Source: Virgibacillus chiguensis
Lineage (GTDB): Bacteria; Bacillota; Bacilli; Bacillales; Amphibacillaceae
Reading direction: 5' to 3'
DNA: 64,000 nucleotides
NCBI RefSeq assembly: GCF_900129865.1
Contig: NZ_FQXD01000009.1
Span: 1 to 64,000 of the forward strand
The notes below the pieces were generated by a model that saw only the letters and a list, made by a program, of their open reading frames with translations, was not told the origin of the DNA and ran no database searches. This document shows, piece by piece, positions 8,122 to 16,253 of this stretch; position 1 is the stretch's first letter, and each line of letters starts with the position of its first letter. Position numbers and translations under genes: made by a program.

Positions 8122-8201
8122 AACCATCAGTGAACTGAACTGCACCTCCAATTATTAAAGTTGTGTCTAAAAATTGGGATGCAGTTCAACTGGTGATGGT
8201 G
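8122..8201. repeat. Long imperfect inverted repeat (possible MITE or IS3-type ends)
   Basis: ACCATCAGT...GAACTGCA...CCAATT on the left is mirrored by AATTGG...TGCAGTTC...TGATGGT on the right around a ~17-base centre, with a few mismatches. There is no T-run. The TGAACTGCACCT-like arms recall ends of some IS3-family elements, but nothing of a transposase remains. It could also fold as a transcript-end hairpin for the reductase gene. Confidence 0.45.
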
Positions 8202-8341
8202 TGTATTAGTGTTATTGCCCATCGTATCCAGATTAGATGAACACAACTATCGTTGAAGCTAGAGAATAAATTTCATCCAACTCTCCATTATAACACCAGA
8301 CTTTCCATCCATGTTACGGTAATAGTATGGGGGTAATAACT

Positions 8342-9085
8342 ATGTATACGTATAAAACCTCGCAAATTGCTGAATTAATTGGAATTCATCCTAATACAGT
8401 ACGACTATATGAAGATTTAGGTCTTATTCCAAAACCTAAACGTCAAGCAAATGGCTATCGTATTTTTACAGATCATCACGTAGAACAATTTAGACTTGCC
8501 CGGCGAGCCTTCCAAATTGAAGTGTTACAAAATGGACTAAGGAAAAAAATGGTCAAGATGGTCAAGACAGCAGCGTCTGGTGATTATGATAAGGCTCTTC
8601 AGCTTACCCAGGAATACATAGAACAATTACAAGAAGAACGAAATAATGCAGAAGAAGCTATAGGCATTGTGAAAAGGCTTCTATACGGTGAACCAACCCA
8701 AAACAAACAGCATATGAAACGAAAGGAGGTTTCTGAATATCTTCATATTTCTATGGATACACTTAGAAATTGGGAGATGAATGGTCTCCTATCTGTGAAA
8801 CGTAAGAAAAATGGTTATCGCATTTATAGAGATGACGATATTCTGCAGTTGAAAATTATTCGCTCTCTTCGATGTGCAAATTATTCTCTTGAGTCCATTT
8901 TACGTATGCTCCATGCTGTGTCTTTAAATCCTAACACAAATTTAAAAAAAGTACTTAATACGCCTACGAATCAGGAAGATATTATTTCAGTATGCGATAA
9001 GTTAATAGACTCATTGAACAAAGCTGAAAGCAACGCGCAAATCATGATTAATCAACTACAATATATGAAAAATAGATTTCGTTAA
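8342..9085 (+). CDS. Regulator with two MerR-type helix-turn-helix domains
   Basis: The protein has 247 residues from ATG 8342, chosen because TGGGGG (8328-8333) sits 8 bases before it. It carries two MerR headers: YKTSQIAELIGIHPNTVRLY...NGYRIF (residues ~3-45) and MKRKEVSEYLHISMDTLRNW...NGYRIY (~120-165). A coiled region with QLQEERNNAEE links them and a second helical stretch ends the protein. Classic MerR proteins have one DNA-binding domain and dimerise; two in one chain is unusual. It is followed by an ABC-2 exporter operon, its likely target. Confidence 0.8.
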   Translation: MYTYKTSQIAELIGIHPNTVRLYEDLGLIPKPKRQANGYRIFTDHHVEQFRLARRAFQIEVLQNGLRKKMVKMVKTAASGDYDKALQLTQEYIEQLQEERNNAEEAIGIVKRLLYGEPTQNKQHMKRKEVSEYLHISMDTLRNWEMNGLLSVKRKKNGYRIYRDDDILQLKIIRSLRCANYSLESILRMLHAVSLNPNTNLKKVLNTPTNQEDIISVCDKLIDSLNKAESNAQIMINQLQYMKNRFR

Positions 9086-9096
9086 ACCCTACACTT

Positions 9097-9125
9097 TAAC
9101 ACCAGCCTTCTCGCTGGTGTTATTC
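9097..9125 (+). terminator. Terminator between the MerR gene and the ABC operon
   Basis: TAACACCAGC (9097-9106) pairs perfectly with GCTGGTGTTA (9113-9122) across a 6-base loop; the tail TTCTTTTATT is moderately T-rich. Only ~40 bases separate it from the next start, so partial readthrough or a promoter inside the MerR gene must serve the ABC genes. Confidence 0.65.
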
Positions 9126-9161
9126 TTTTATTCGACAATAAAATAAGGAGGAGATGTCAAA

Positions 9162-9899
9162 ATGTCTATGCAAGACGTTATTCGTGTGGAGCACCTATCG
9201 AAGTCTTTTAATGGGCTACCAGTAATAAGAAATTTGAGTCTTTCCATAAAAAGGGGAGCGGTATTTGGCTTACTTGGTGCAAATGGTGCGGGAAAAAGCA
9301 CAACGATTGAATGTATGCTAGGTACCAAAAAAGCTGATAGTGGAAGAGTTACTATTTTAGGGAAAAACCCATGGAAAGAAAGAAAACAATTGTTTCAAAG
9401 AGTAGGAGTGCAATTTCAGGAAGCGCATTATCAAGAAAAAATAACAGTCCAAGAATTATGCGAAGTAACGCAATCTTTTTATAAGAAAACGGATAATTAT
9501 AAAAAATTATTGGAGCAATTTGGTATTTTTGAAAAGCGTAAAAATTTTGTGAGCGAGCTTTCGGGAGGGCAGCGTCAAAGGCTATTCATTGTTCTTGCTC
9601 TTATCCCTCAACCAGAAGTTGTTTTTTTAGATGAATTAACAACTGGGCTTGATGCAAGAGCAAGACGAGATGTATGGAAAATTCTTACTAGTTTAAAGAA
9701 AAAGGGGCTAACCATTTTCTTAACCTCACATTTTATGGATGAAGTGGAAAATCTCTGTGATGGCATTTGCATTTTGAGGAAAGGGCAGATGGTGTTTCAT
9801 GGAACAGTTGAAGACGCTATAGCTTCAAGTCCTTTTGATAAATTTGAAGATACTTATTTATGGTATACAGAGGAGGAAATGGGAAATGAGTACCTTTAG
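9162..9899 (+). CDS. ABC-2 exporter ATP-binding protein
   Basis: This 245-residue cytoplasmic ATPase has Walker A GANGAGKST (~residue 38), Q-loop QFQEAHYQE, signature LSGGQRQRL (~132), and Walker B VVFLDELTTGLD, where Leu replaces the usual Pro after DE. The H-loop is TSHFMDE. It is the multidrug/antibiotic exporter type that works with the membrane protein overlapping its 3' end. AAGGAGGAG precedes the ATG. Confidence 0.88.
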   Translation: MSMQDVIRVEHLSKSFNGLPVIRNLSLSIKRGAVFGLLGANGAGKSTTIECMLGTKKADSGRVTILGKNPWKERKQLFQRVGVQFQEAHYQEKITVQELCEVTQSFYKKTDNYKKLLEQFGIFEKRKNFVSELSGGQRQRLFIVLALIPQPEVVFLDELTTGLDARARRDVWKILTSLKKKGLTIFLTSHFMDEVENLCDGICILRKGQMVFHGTVEDAIASSPFDKFEDTYLWYTEEEMGNEYL

Positions 9900-10629
9900 A
9901 ACCATGCTTAAAACAGAATTAAAACTTTCGCTAAGAGGAATGGATATGTTCATTTTTGCTATTTGTATGCCGCTAATCGTGTTAGTCATCCTAGGTATTA
10001 TCTATGAAGACAACCCTGCTTTTCATGGAGCAGATTATACTTTTTTACAGCAGTCCTTTGGAGCGCTTGTTACCATTTCCATTTTGGCTGGTGGAGTGAT
10101 GGGTCTTCCGTTAGTAATATCTGAATACCGCAGTAAAAAAATACTGAAACGTTTTAAAGTAACCCCCGTTACACCTGTGATGATTCTGTTCGTACAATTA
10201 GTCATTTATGCATTATATGCCGTCGCGTCACTTCTGCTTCTTTATCTTGTTGCCGTATTATTTTTCAATTTCCAATTGGTAGGATCGTGGTTTTATTTTT
10301 TGGGTGGTTATTTTTTAGTTATGCTATCTATTTTTAGTATCGGCATGATGGTTGGTGGGCTCGCACCTAATACAAAAACAGCTAGTGTATTAGCCATTTT
10401 ATTGTATTTTCCTATGCTTATTTTTTCGGGTGCAACATTGCCTTATGAAGTTATGCCAGAGGCACTTCAAAGAGTGGCTGATATAATGCCGATGACGCAG
10501 GGTATTAAGCTAATAAAAGTCGCTTCTCTTGGAATGGAAATGGACCATGTATTACTTCCAATCATGGTAATGGCGATTGTTGCAGTAATATGTACAGTGC
10601 TTTCTATCAAATTTTTTAAGTGGGAATAA
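9886..10629 (+). CDS. ABC-2 type transporter permease
   Basis: This 247-residue membrane protein has six hydrophobic spans, the ABC-2 fold. ATG 9886 is preferred: GAGGAGG at 9870-9876 is 9 bases upstream, and it overlaps the ATPase gene by 14 bases, implying translational coupling. SEYRSKKILKRFKVTPVTP is the coupling helix typical of drug or lipid exporters, and SGATLPYEVMPEALQ precedes the last span. Substrate unknown. Confidence 0.85.
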   Translation: MSTFRTMLKTELKLSLRGMDMFIFAICMPLIVLVILGIIYEDNPAFHGADYTFLQQSFGALVTISILAGGVMGLPLVISEYRSKKILKRFKVTPVTPVMILFVQLVIYALYAVASLLLLYLVAVLFFNFQLVGSWFYFLGGYFLVMLSIFSIGMMVGGLAPNTKTASVLAILLYFPMLIFSGATLPYEVMPEALQRVADIMPMTQGIKLIKVASLGMEMDHVLLPIMVMAIVAVICTVLSIKFFKWE

Positions 10630-10751
10630 CGCATGTGATCATACCATTTTGTCTGGAAGCGCTCGCTTTGGGATAATAGTGAAGTGATTTTGTAACAGAA
10701 TAATCGATATGTTTATTATTCACGTTTGGAAGTTCTTCTAGCAGATAAATG

Positions 10752-10789
10752 AATAAAAACAAAATCTGCCGGTCATTTTCCGGCAGATT
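10752..10789 (-). terminator. Terminator of the leftward SDR gene
   Basis: AATCTGCCGG (10763-10772) and CCGGCAGATT (10780-10789) form a 10-bp stem. Read leftward it is followed by TTTGTTTTT, so it ends the SDR transcript; it may also stop the permease transcript coming from the left. Confidence 0.7.
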
Positions 10790-10873
10790 ATTATGAAAGC
10801 AACATGAATGAGAAAACAATATCGATCTAGCTAAAATGAACAATTGGGGGTGTTAGCTATACTGTTCATTTGT

Positions 10874-11647
10874 TTATCTATAAACAAGGCCACCATCTGT
10901 TAGAATCGTTTGACCTGTAATGTAATCTGCATCATCGGAAGCTAGGAATGAAACTAAGTTAGCAACATCTTCTGGAGTTTGATAACGTTGTAAAGCGATA
11001 GCAGAAGAATATTGTTCAAAAGCTTCACCTGGTTTTAAGTTATCGCTATGTTTTACCATTTCTTCATCAATTCTATCCCACATTCTTGTTTTTGCTATAC
11101 CAGGGCAGTATGCATTCACTGTAATTTGGTGTTTAGCTAACTCTTTGGCTGATGAATGGGTAAAAGATCTTACAGCATGCTTTGTAGCGGAATAAGTACT
11201 TAGCATTTCATATGATTCATGGCCAGCAATGCTACATGCGTTAATTACTTTCCCTTTTGTTTCCTGTTTTATAAATTGTTCGGCAGCAGCTTGTGTACCG
11301 AATACAGTACCATTTACATTGATTTGGAAGGAGCGATTTAGCTCTTCTTCTTCAACTTCTAAGAAAGGTGTAATAGCGTCAACGCCAGCGTTATTTATAA
11401 ATACATCTAAACGACCGAAATGTGCTACTGTTTCTTTCACTACATGAAACTGGTCTTCTCGTTTGGCAACATTACCAACAACGCCATGGACGTCAAAACC
11501 TTCTTCTTTAAACTCTTTTACTGTTTGGTTTAGCATTGGCTCATTAATGTCATGAACGACTACTTTGAACCCATCTTTACATAAACGATGAGCAATCCCT
11601 TTTCCTAATCCTTCTGCGGATCCTGTAACTACGGCTACTTTTTCCAT
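10874..11647 (-). CDS. budC: Short-chain dehydrogenase, acetoin (diacetyl) reductase-like
   Basis: This 257-residue NAD(P)-dependent SDR starts at ATG 11647, six bases after GGGAGGC; an upstream in-frame start overlaps that site and is rejected. [12 protein letters not shown] is the nucleotide loop, NNAGVD follows, the catalytic set is S (ACSIAG), Y and K (YSATKHA), and [14 protein letters not shown] ends the substrate loop. The latter resembles (S)-acetoin-forming diacetyl reductases of Bacillus, which interconvert diacetyl, acetoin and 2,3-butanediol. Other SDR substrates are possible. Confidence 0.72.
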   Translation of the reverse strand: MEKVAVVTGSAEGLGKGIAHRLCKDGFKVVVHDINEPMLNQTVKEFKEEGFDVHGVVGNVAKREDQFHVVKETVAHFGRLDVFINNAGVDAITPFLEVEEEELNRSFQINVNGTVFGTQAAAEQFIKQETKGKVINACSIAGHESYEMLSTYSATKHAVRSFTHSSAKELAKHQITVNAYCPGIAKTRMWDRIDEEMVKHSDNLKPGEAFEQYSSAIALQRYQTPEDVANLVSFLASDDADYITGQTILTDGGLVYR

Positions 11648-11808
11648 TATAAAGCCTCCCAAAAATTAACTTTTATATCCATTTCCTATTATACCACTCA
11701 GTTATAGCCTCGTATTAATAAAAAACGACAAAATGTGACAAAACTCTAAACATATAGCAGTTTTGACTAGGGGATTTTTAAGCATCTGTAAATAAAACAA
11801 GGAAGAAA

Positions 11809-11904
11809 GTGGTCTTCGTTGGAGATGAAAAAAGGTATGCTAGCAGCTTTTCTTTAATTATAGCGTTATTAGTAGTAGCTTTTTATCACTATAGTAGTAT
11901 ATAG
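11809..11904 (+). CDS. Possible 31-residue membrane peptide
   Basis: GTG at 11809 after AAGGAAG begins MVFVGDEKRY, followed by the hydrophobic segment SLIIALLVVAFYHYSSI and TAG. One transmembrane helix would fill most of it. I do not recognise it. It lies in the ~440-base gap between the SDR and ABC genes, which otherwise holds repeat copy A1 and a promoter. Confidence 0.25.
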   Translation: MVFVGDEKRYASSFSLIIALLVVAFYHYSSI

Positions 11905-11927
11905 AGGGAAGGAGTATAAGATGTTTT

Positions 11928-11993
11928 GGTTTATAGTATAATAAAAACAAAGGTTTTTGCCATAAGACTTAGCGACAAGCCAAGTCTTTCTAA
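11928..11993 (+). repeat. Family A hairpin repeat, copy A1
   Basis: GGTTTATAGTATAA, then a purine-rich arm, GCCATAAGACTTAGCGACA and AGCCAAGTCTTTCTAA. It lies upstream of the TetR-controlled ABC operon promoter. See the finding on family A. Confidence 0.75.
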
Positions 11994-12020
11994 GAGAAAG
12001 GAAAGCAGATAGGAATTGCA

Positions 12021-12070
12021 TTGACATTTTATGTGAATTTTGATTAAATGATAGTGAGTAAGTAATCACT
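12021..12070 (+). promoter_or_regulatory. Promoter with TetR-type operator for the second ABC operon
   Basis: TTGACA (12021-12026) and TTAAAT (12044-12049) are 17 bases apart. Immediately downstream, AGTGAGTAAGTAATCACT (12053-12070) is an AGTGA/TCACT dyad sitting on the predicted start site. The TetR gene at the end of this operon is the natural candidate to bind it. Confidence 0.6.
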
Positions 12071-12092
12071 TTATAAAAAGGTGGAGATACCA

Positions 12093-12812
12093 TTGCAACA
12101 TGCGGTGTCAGTCAAAAATGTTAGTAAGCGTTATCGGAAAAATAATGTGCTACGACAGGTAGATTTGATGATAGGTGCAGGGAGTGTCTATGGTTTAATT
12201 GGACCTTCAGGAGCTGGAAAGACAACTTTAGTCAAAATGGTGGTTGGAATGGAAGTTCCCGATCAAGGGGAGATTCATGTGCTCGGACAATCTATGCCGA
12301 ATTTGTCTTTAATGCAAAGAATTGGTTATATGGCGCAATCGGATGCCTTGTACTTTGAGTTAACAGGGAGAGAAAACTTGCAATTTTTTGGTTCTCTTTA
12401 TCAATTGAAAAGCCAACAGCTGAAAGAAAGGATGAAGTATGTGGCGGATTTGGTGAATCTAGAAAAAGATTTGTCCAAAAAAGTCTCTACCTATTCTGGT
12501 GGGATGAAACGCCGACTATCGCTTGCTATTGCCTTCATTCAAAATCCTGATGTTCTTATTTTAGATGAACCAACTGTTGGCATTGATCCCGCATTACGGC
12601 TTAGCATTTGGAATGAATTGTTACGCCTAAAAAACGAAGAAGGGAAGACCATTATCGTGACAACGCATGTCATGGATGAAGCGGAAAAATGCGATTGTAT
12701 TGCAATGATTAGGGAGGGAGCCATTATTACAACAGGTTCTCCATCCGCATTAAAAAAGAATTATAGTGCAAATAATTTAGATGACGTGTTTTTGAAAGCG
12801 GGGCGAATGTAG
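12093..12812 (+). CDS. ABC-2 exporter ATP-binding protein
   Basis: This 239-residue ATPase starts at TTG 12093, 8 bases behind AGGTGG (12079-12084); GTG 12081 lies inside that ribosome site and is less likely. It has Walker A GPSGAGKTT, Q-loop GYMAQSD, signature YSGGMKRRL, Walker B VLILDEPTVGID and TTHVMDEAE. It is followed without a gap by a long ABC-2 permease and a TetR gene, a layout of drug-efflux operons. Confidence 0.88.
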   Translation: MQHAVSVKNVSKRYRKNNVLRQVDLMIGAGSVYGLIGPSGAGKTTLVKMVVGMEVPDQGEIHVLGQSMPNLSLMQRIGYMAQSDALYFELTGRENLQFFGSLYQLKSQQLKERMKYVADLVNLEKDLSKKVSTYSGGMKRRLSLAIAFIQNPDVLILDEPTVGIDPALRLSIWNELLRLKNEEGKTIIVTTHVMDEAEKCDCIAMIREGAIITTGSPSALKKNYSANNLDDVFLKAGRM

Positions 12813-12813
12813 T

Positions 12814-13866
12814 ATGAGGATAAAGGCAATTGTGCGACGTATTTTTAAGCAGATGTTTCGAGATAAACGAACGTTAGCATTATTATTTGTTGCCCCTCTA
12901 TTCATATTGACCCTCATGCATTTGTTATTTAACAGCGAACAAGTAGATCCGCTTTTAGGTATAGAGGGTGCGGATGACAGTTTTATTAATAAGTTAGAAG
13001 CAAAAAATATAGAGGTGCAGACATATACCAATGTTAAAAATGCCCACGCTACAGTAGTTGACGATGAATTGGACGGATTTTTAAAAATGGATGATGAAAA
13101 ACAGCAACTTACGCTATTAAATAGTGATCCAACGGTTTCGCGAACGCTTGAAATGAACATAAAGCAAATAACAAGTAAGATGCAAATTCCTGATCAAATG
13201 CAAAAAAGTTTAAACCAAGAGGATAGTACAGTTGCCATTTCATATGTTTATGGAGATGAAGATACCGCATTTTTTGATCGGTTAGGTCCGTTATTAATTG
13301 GCTTTTTTGTATTTTTCTTCGTGTTTCTTATTTCGGGTATTGGTTTATTGAAGGAACGAACGACTGGAACATTAGAACGATTAATGGCTTCCCCTGTTAA
13401 AAGAGGGGAAATTGTTGCTGCATATTTAATCGGTTTTGGCATATTTGCTTTGTTGCAAACGATTATTGTAGTTTTCTTTGCTGTGAATGTACTTCAAATG
13501 ATTTTAATCGGCTCGATTTGGAATGTGCTTCTCATCAATTTGTTGTTAGCTTTAGTTGCCTTATCTTTAGGCATCTTACTATCTGCCTTTGCTGAATCGG
13601 AGTTTCAAATGATGCAGTTTATTCCAATCGTTGTGATTCCACAGATTTTCTTTTCAGGGATTATTCCACTAGAAGGCATGGCAGATTGGCTACAAGTATT
13701 AGCAAAAATAATGCCGCTTTATTACGCTGGCGATGCGTTACAGAGCGTAATGTATGAAGGCTTAGGGCTAGCTGATATAACTGGGGATTTGTATGTGTTG
13801 CTGTTATTTGCATGCATACTCATTATCTTGAATTTATTCGGATTAAAGAAATACCGAAAATTGTAA
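12814..13866 (+). CDS. ABC-2 type transporter permease with extracellular domain
   Basis: This 350-residue protein has one N-terminal span (ALLFVAPLFILTLMHLLF), a ~140-residue extracytoplasmic domain, then five spans, the YhaP/LinA-type ABC-2 arrangement. ERTTGTLERLMASPVKRGEI is the coupling region and FFSGIIPLEGMADWLQ the conserved loop before the last spans. It begins one base after the ATPase stop, so the two are co-translated. Probable efflux of a toxic compound; substrate unknown. Confidence 0.85.
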   Translation: MRIKAIVRRIFKQMFRDKRTLALLFVAPLFILTLMHLLFNSEQVDPLLGIEGADDSFINKLEAKNIEVQTYTNVKNAHATVVDDELDGFLKMDDEKQQLTLLNSDPTVSRTLEMNIKQITSKMQIPDQMQKSLNQEDSTVAISYVYGDEDTAFFDRLGPLLIGFFVFFFVFLISGIGLLKERTTGTLERLMASPVKRGEIVAAYLIGFGIFALLQTIIVVFFAVNVLQMILIGSIWNVLLINLLLALVALSLGILLSAFAESEFQMMQFIPIVVIPQIFFSGIIPLEGMADWLQVLAKIMPLYYAGDALQSVMYEGLGLADITGDLYVLLLFACILIILNLFGLKKYRKL

Positions 13867-13928
13867 CAATGTATTTTCTATGAAGTAAATATTAGGGACG
13901 TATTTTGTATAGAGAGGACGGAAGGGAT

Positions 13929-14585
13929 TTGACGTACAACAACTTATTGGATTCCATGATTGCAGAGGCGAAACGTTCTAAAAAACAGACAGAAAAGCAA
14001 CAAAAGATAATAGAGACAGCAATTCAATTATTTGCTGAAAAAGGGTATGCGAATACGTCTACAAATGAAATTGCCAAGCAAGCAGGGGTTGCAGAAGGTC
14101 TTATTTTTAAGCATTATGGAACGAAAGAGAATGTATTGCGTTCTGTCATCTTGCCATTCTTCAAATCATCCCTTCCAGGCATGGCAGAAGAAGTATTTGC
14201 TGAAGTCCTGCCAGCAGAAACAACGACGTTTGAAGAATTTTTACGTGCGTTTCTTTATAATAGAATTCAGTTCTTTTCTGAGAATAAACAAATTTTACAA
14301 GTGGTTATGAAAGAGATCATATACAATGAATCCTTAAAGAAAGAGTTGTTACCTTATTTGGCTAATGAAATTCGTTATCGTTTTAGAAAGGCGATTGAAA
14401 CGTTTAAAACGAAGCAGGAACTGAAAAATATTCCAACAGATGATGTCGTCAATATACTGCTTTCTGTTTTAGGGGGGTTTATTATCTCGCGTTTTGTTAT
14501 TGTAGATGTAGATAGGATTCATGAATACGAAGTGGAGCAACTAATTCAATTCATTATGGATGGCATACGTCAAAATGACCATTAG
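13929..14585 (+). CDS. TetR family transcriptional regulator
   Basis: The protein has 218 residues if TTG 13929 is the start; TTG 13905 upstream is possible. The N-terminal HTH reads AIQLFAEKGYANTSTNEIAKQAGVAEGLIFKHYGTKENVL, which spans the recognition helix. The C-terminal ligand domain is helical and ends LIQFIMDGIRQ. Third gene of the ABC operon, it most likely represses it through the dyad at 12053-12070 and is relieved by the exported compound (inference). Confidence 0.85.
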   Translation: MTYNNLLDSMIAEAKRSKKQTEKQQKIIETAIQLFAEKGYANTSTNEIAKQAGVAEGLIFKHYGTKENVLRSVILPFFKSSLPGMAEEVFAEVLPAETTTFEEFLRAFLYNRIQFFSENKQILQVVMKEIIYNESLKKELLPYLANEIRYRFRKAIETFKTKQELKNIPTDDVVNILLSVLGGFIISRFVIVDVDRIHEYEVEQLIQFIMDGIRQNDH

Positions 14586-14669
14586 ACTGTTGCTGCGGTC
14601 TTAGGTGAACACATAATACCCTTTTTGTTATAGGTTAGAAATGCACTTTTATTCGAACAGAAGCATGTA

Positions 14670-14710
14670 AAACTCGGCAACCTTTAGTATAGACATTGCC
14701 GAGTTTATTT
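14670..14710 (+). terminator. Terminator of the TetR/ABC operon
   Basis: AAACTCGGCAA (14670-14680) pairs perfectly with TTGCCGAGTTT (14696-14706), followed by ATTT. Confidence 0.7.
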
Positions 14711-14711
14711 G

Positions 14712-14806
14712 TACTATAGGAAAAAGCATAGGATTTGATTTTTGGTGTTTATAGCAAAACTAAGGCTTCTGCCATAAGTCATGGTGAGAACCCAAGTTTT
14801 TCTATA
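14712..14806 (+). repeat. Family A hairpin repeat, copy A2
   Basis: Left block ACTATAGGAAAAAGCATA, then GTGTTTATAG, GCTTCTGCCATAAGTC and CCCAAGTTTTTCTATA. It lies between the terminator above and the end of a leftward GNAT gene. Confidence 0.7.
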
Positions 14807-14808
14807 GT

Positions 14809-15249
14809 TTATAATTTTTTAACGAAGACATAACTCGTTTTACCATACTCCAATTTTTCTTCGTAAAATTGATGTGCTGACGCACGTTGTAATCCAGAAG
14901 AAAGAGAAACAACGTCATAGTTTTGCTTTTTTGCCCAATGTTCAACATAGTGTAAGATGGTTTTGCCGTATCCTTTTGAACGTAAGCTGGAGTCAGTAAC
15001 TAAGTCACAGACCCATATGGATCTACCGTTGTATAACGTAATCATTGGCATAAACCCACAAACAGCCACGATACGATTTTCATCATATAAAGCAAAAAGT
15101 TGGTAATCATTCTCTTCCACCGCTTGTGAGAATAGTTCTATAAAGGAATGCGCATTTAAATGTGGTCTTAATTGTTTCATAATTGGAAAAGCTTCTATCC
15201 ACTCTTGCTCAATCTTTAATTCTTTGATGGTTGGTTGGGTAATGCTCAT
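14809..15249 (-). CDS. GNAT family N-acetyltransferase
   Basis: This 146-residue protein is read leftward. ALYDENRIVAVCGF is the central strand pair, VTDSSLRSKGYGKTILH the acetyl-CoA loop and GLQRASAHQFYEE the C-terminal helix. The substrate is unknown. It follows the hotdog thioesterase gene by 30 bases on the same strand, so the two probably share a transcript. Confidence 0.83.
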   Translation of the reverse strand: MSITQPTIKELKIEQEWIEAFPIMKQLRPHLNAHSFIELFSQAVEENDYQLFALYDENRIVAVCGFMPMITLYNGRSIWVCDLVTDSSLRSKGYGKTILHYVEHWAKKQNYDVVSLSSGLQRASAHQFYEEKLEYGKTSYVFVKKL

Positions 15250-15279
15250 TATCTTTTCTCCAATCCCATTATATGGTAG

Positions 15280-15711
15280 TTACATTTTTAATGAAGGGTC
15301 AAAGGTTACAATGGTACCTTGTGCAGTGGCGCAGAGTTTCTTTTCGCCGTTCTCGATTACTTCCACATCACAACGACAGACGGCTTGACGTTTTCCGGCA
15401 TACACTACCAAGCCGGTAGCAATTAAACTTTCTCCAATAGCTGGACGTAGATAATTAATTTTGTATTCGGACGTTAATACATGTGGGCCTAAAACAGATC
15501 CTCCTGTAAAAGTTAATGCATTATCAGCAGCATAGCTTAAAACACCACCGTGGACAAAGCCATTTTGCTGTAGTAGATTTTCTTTTATTGGTATTTCTAG
15601 CACAGCTTCCCCTTCATTAAATGTAGTTAGTTTGGCGCCTACAAGCTTGCTAAATGGTTGCGCATCTAGTAATTGTCTTCCTATGTAAAGGTATTCATCG
15701 TGATTTTTCAA
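15280..15711 (-). CDS. PaaI-family hotdog thioesterase
   Basis: The 143-residue protein starts at TTG 15711 with GAGGAGG about 6 bases upstream. NGFVHGGVLSYAADNAL is the PaaI signature, with the catalytic acid in the helix after HGG, and YKINYLRPAIGE and AQGTIVTFD complete the hotdog fold. Such enzymes hydrolyse acyl- or aryl-CoA thioesters as a tetramer in the cytoplasm. The acyl group is not predictable. Confidence 0.85.
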   Translation of the reverse strand: MKNHDEYLYIGRQLLDAQPFSKLVGAKLTTFNEGEAVLEIPIKENLLQQNGFVHGGVLSYAADNALTFTGGSVLGPHVLTSEYKINYLRPAIGESLIATGLVVYAGKRQAVCRCDVEVIENGEKKLCATAQGTIVTFDPSLKM

Positions 15712-15860
15712 CTATTTCTCCTCCTAAAAAACATCTATTTTTTTATTAAATATTTAGAAAATAAAGATTAAACTAATCGTAATGGTGAGGTTCAAATAAG
15801 TCAAGAAAATACGGATAATTATTATAAGAAGAAATTTGCGCTTTTTTCATTATGAAATGA

Positions 15861-16124
15861 ATGATTAGAAACACTGAACATATATACATATATGGAAAGT
15901 ATGATGGAATCGATGTTGGGAGAAATGATCATGCTAGAATAGCAAGATCCCTTGATTCGGATTATGTTTATGCTGTTTTTATGGACCATTGTATTCATTT
16001 TGTGGGGAATACGGGAAACTGCTAGCGAAGAAAAAATTGGAATCATCCAGCCGTAACAGCGGATCATTTTTATGTTAATGAGTCAGGGGTTTTCATCAAT
16101 TTGGATCACTCGTTTAGGTTATAA
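15861..16124 (+). pseudogene. Possible decayed small gene with one in-frame stop
   Basis: ATG 15861 opens a 54-codon frame (KYDGIDVGRNDHARIARSL, YVYAVFMDHCIHFVGNTGN) ending at TAG 16023, and the same frame then runs on through NWNHPAVTADHFYVNE and SGVFINLDHSF to TAA 16124. The composition looks protein-like on both sides of the stop. I do not recognise it. The surrounding ~540-base gap (15712-16253) holds nothing else but a terminator. Confidence 0.3.
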
Positions 16125-16210
16125 AGTTGAATATAGTGCGGTGCGCCGTCTGTGTGTATTTGAATGGATGTAACTATGCTAGTTTAAATCAAACAAAGCG
16201 TAATAGAAGA

Positions 16211-16233
16211 GTGGGGGAGAGCCCGCCCCCCGC
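16211..16233 (-). terminator. Probable terminator of the LacI gene
   Basis: GTGGGGG (16211-16217) and CCCCCGC (16227-16233) form a GC-rich stem just past the leftward stop. The leftward tail (TCTTCTATTA) is only partly T-rich. Confidence 0.45.
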
Positions 16234-16253
16234 ATCAAATTAATTGCTTGTAG

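Noticed and set aside
12081-12092. GTG 12081 as the ABC ATPase start
   Set aside because: It lies inside the AGGTGG ribosome site that fits TTG 12093 at 8-base spacing.
15822-16067. Leftward 81-codon frame
   Set aside because: Overlaps the rightward remnant, whose frame reads more like protein; no ribosome site.
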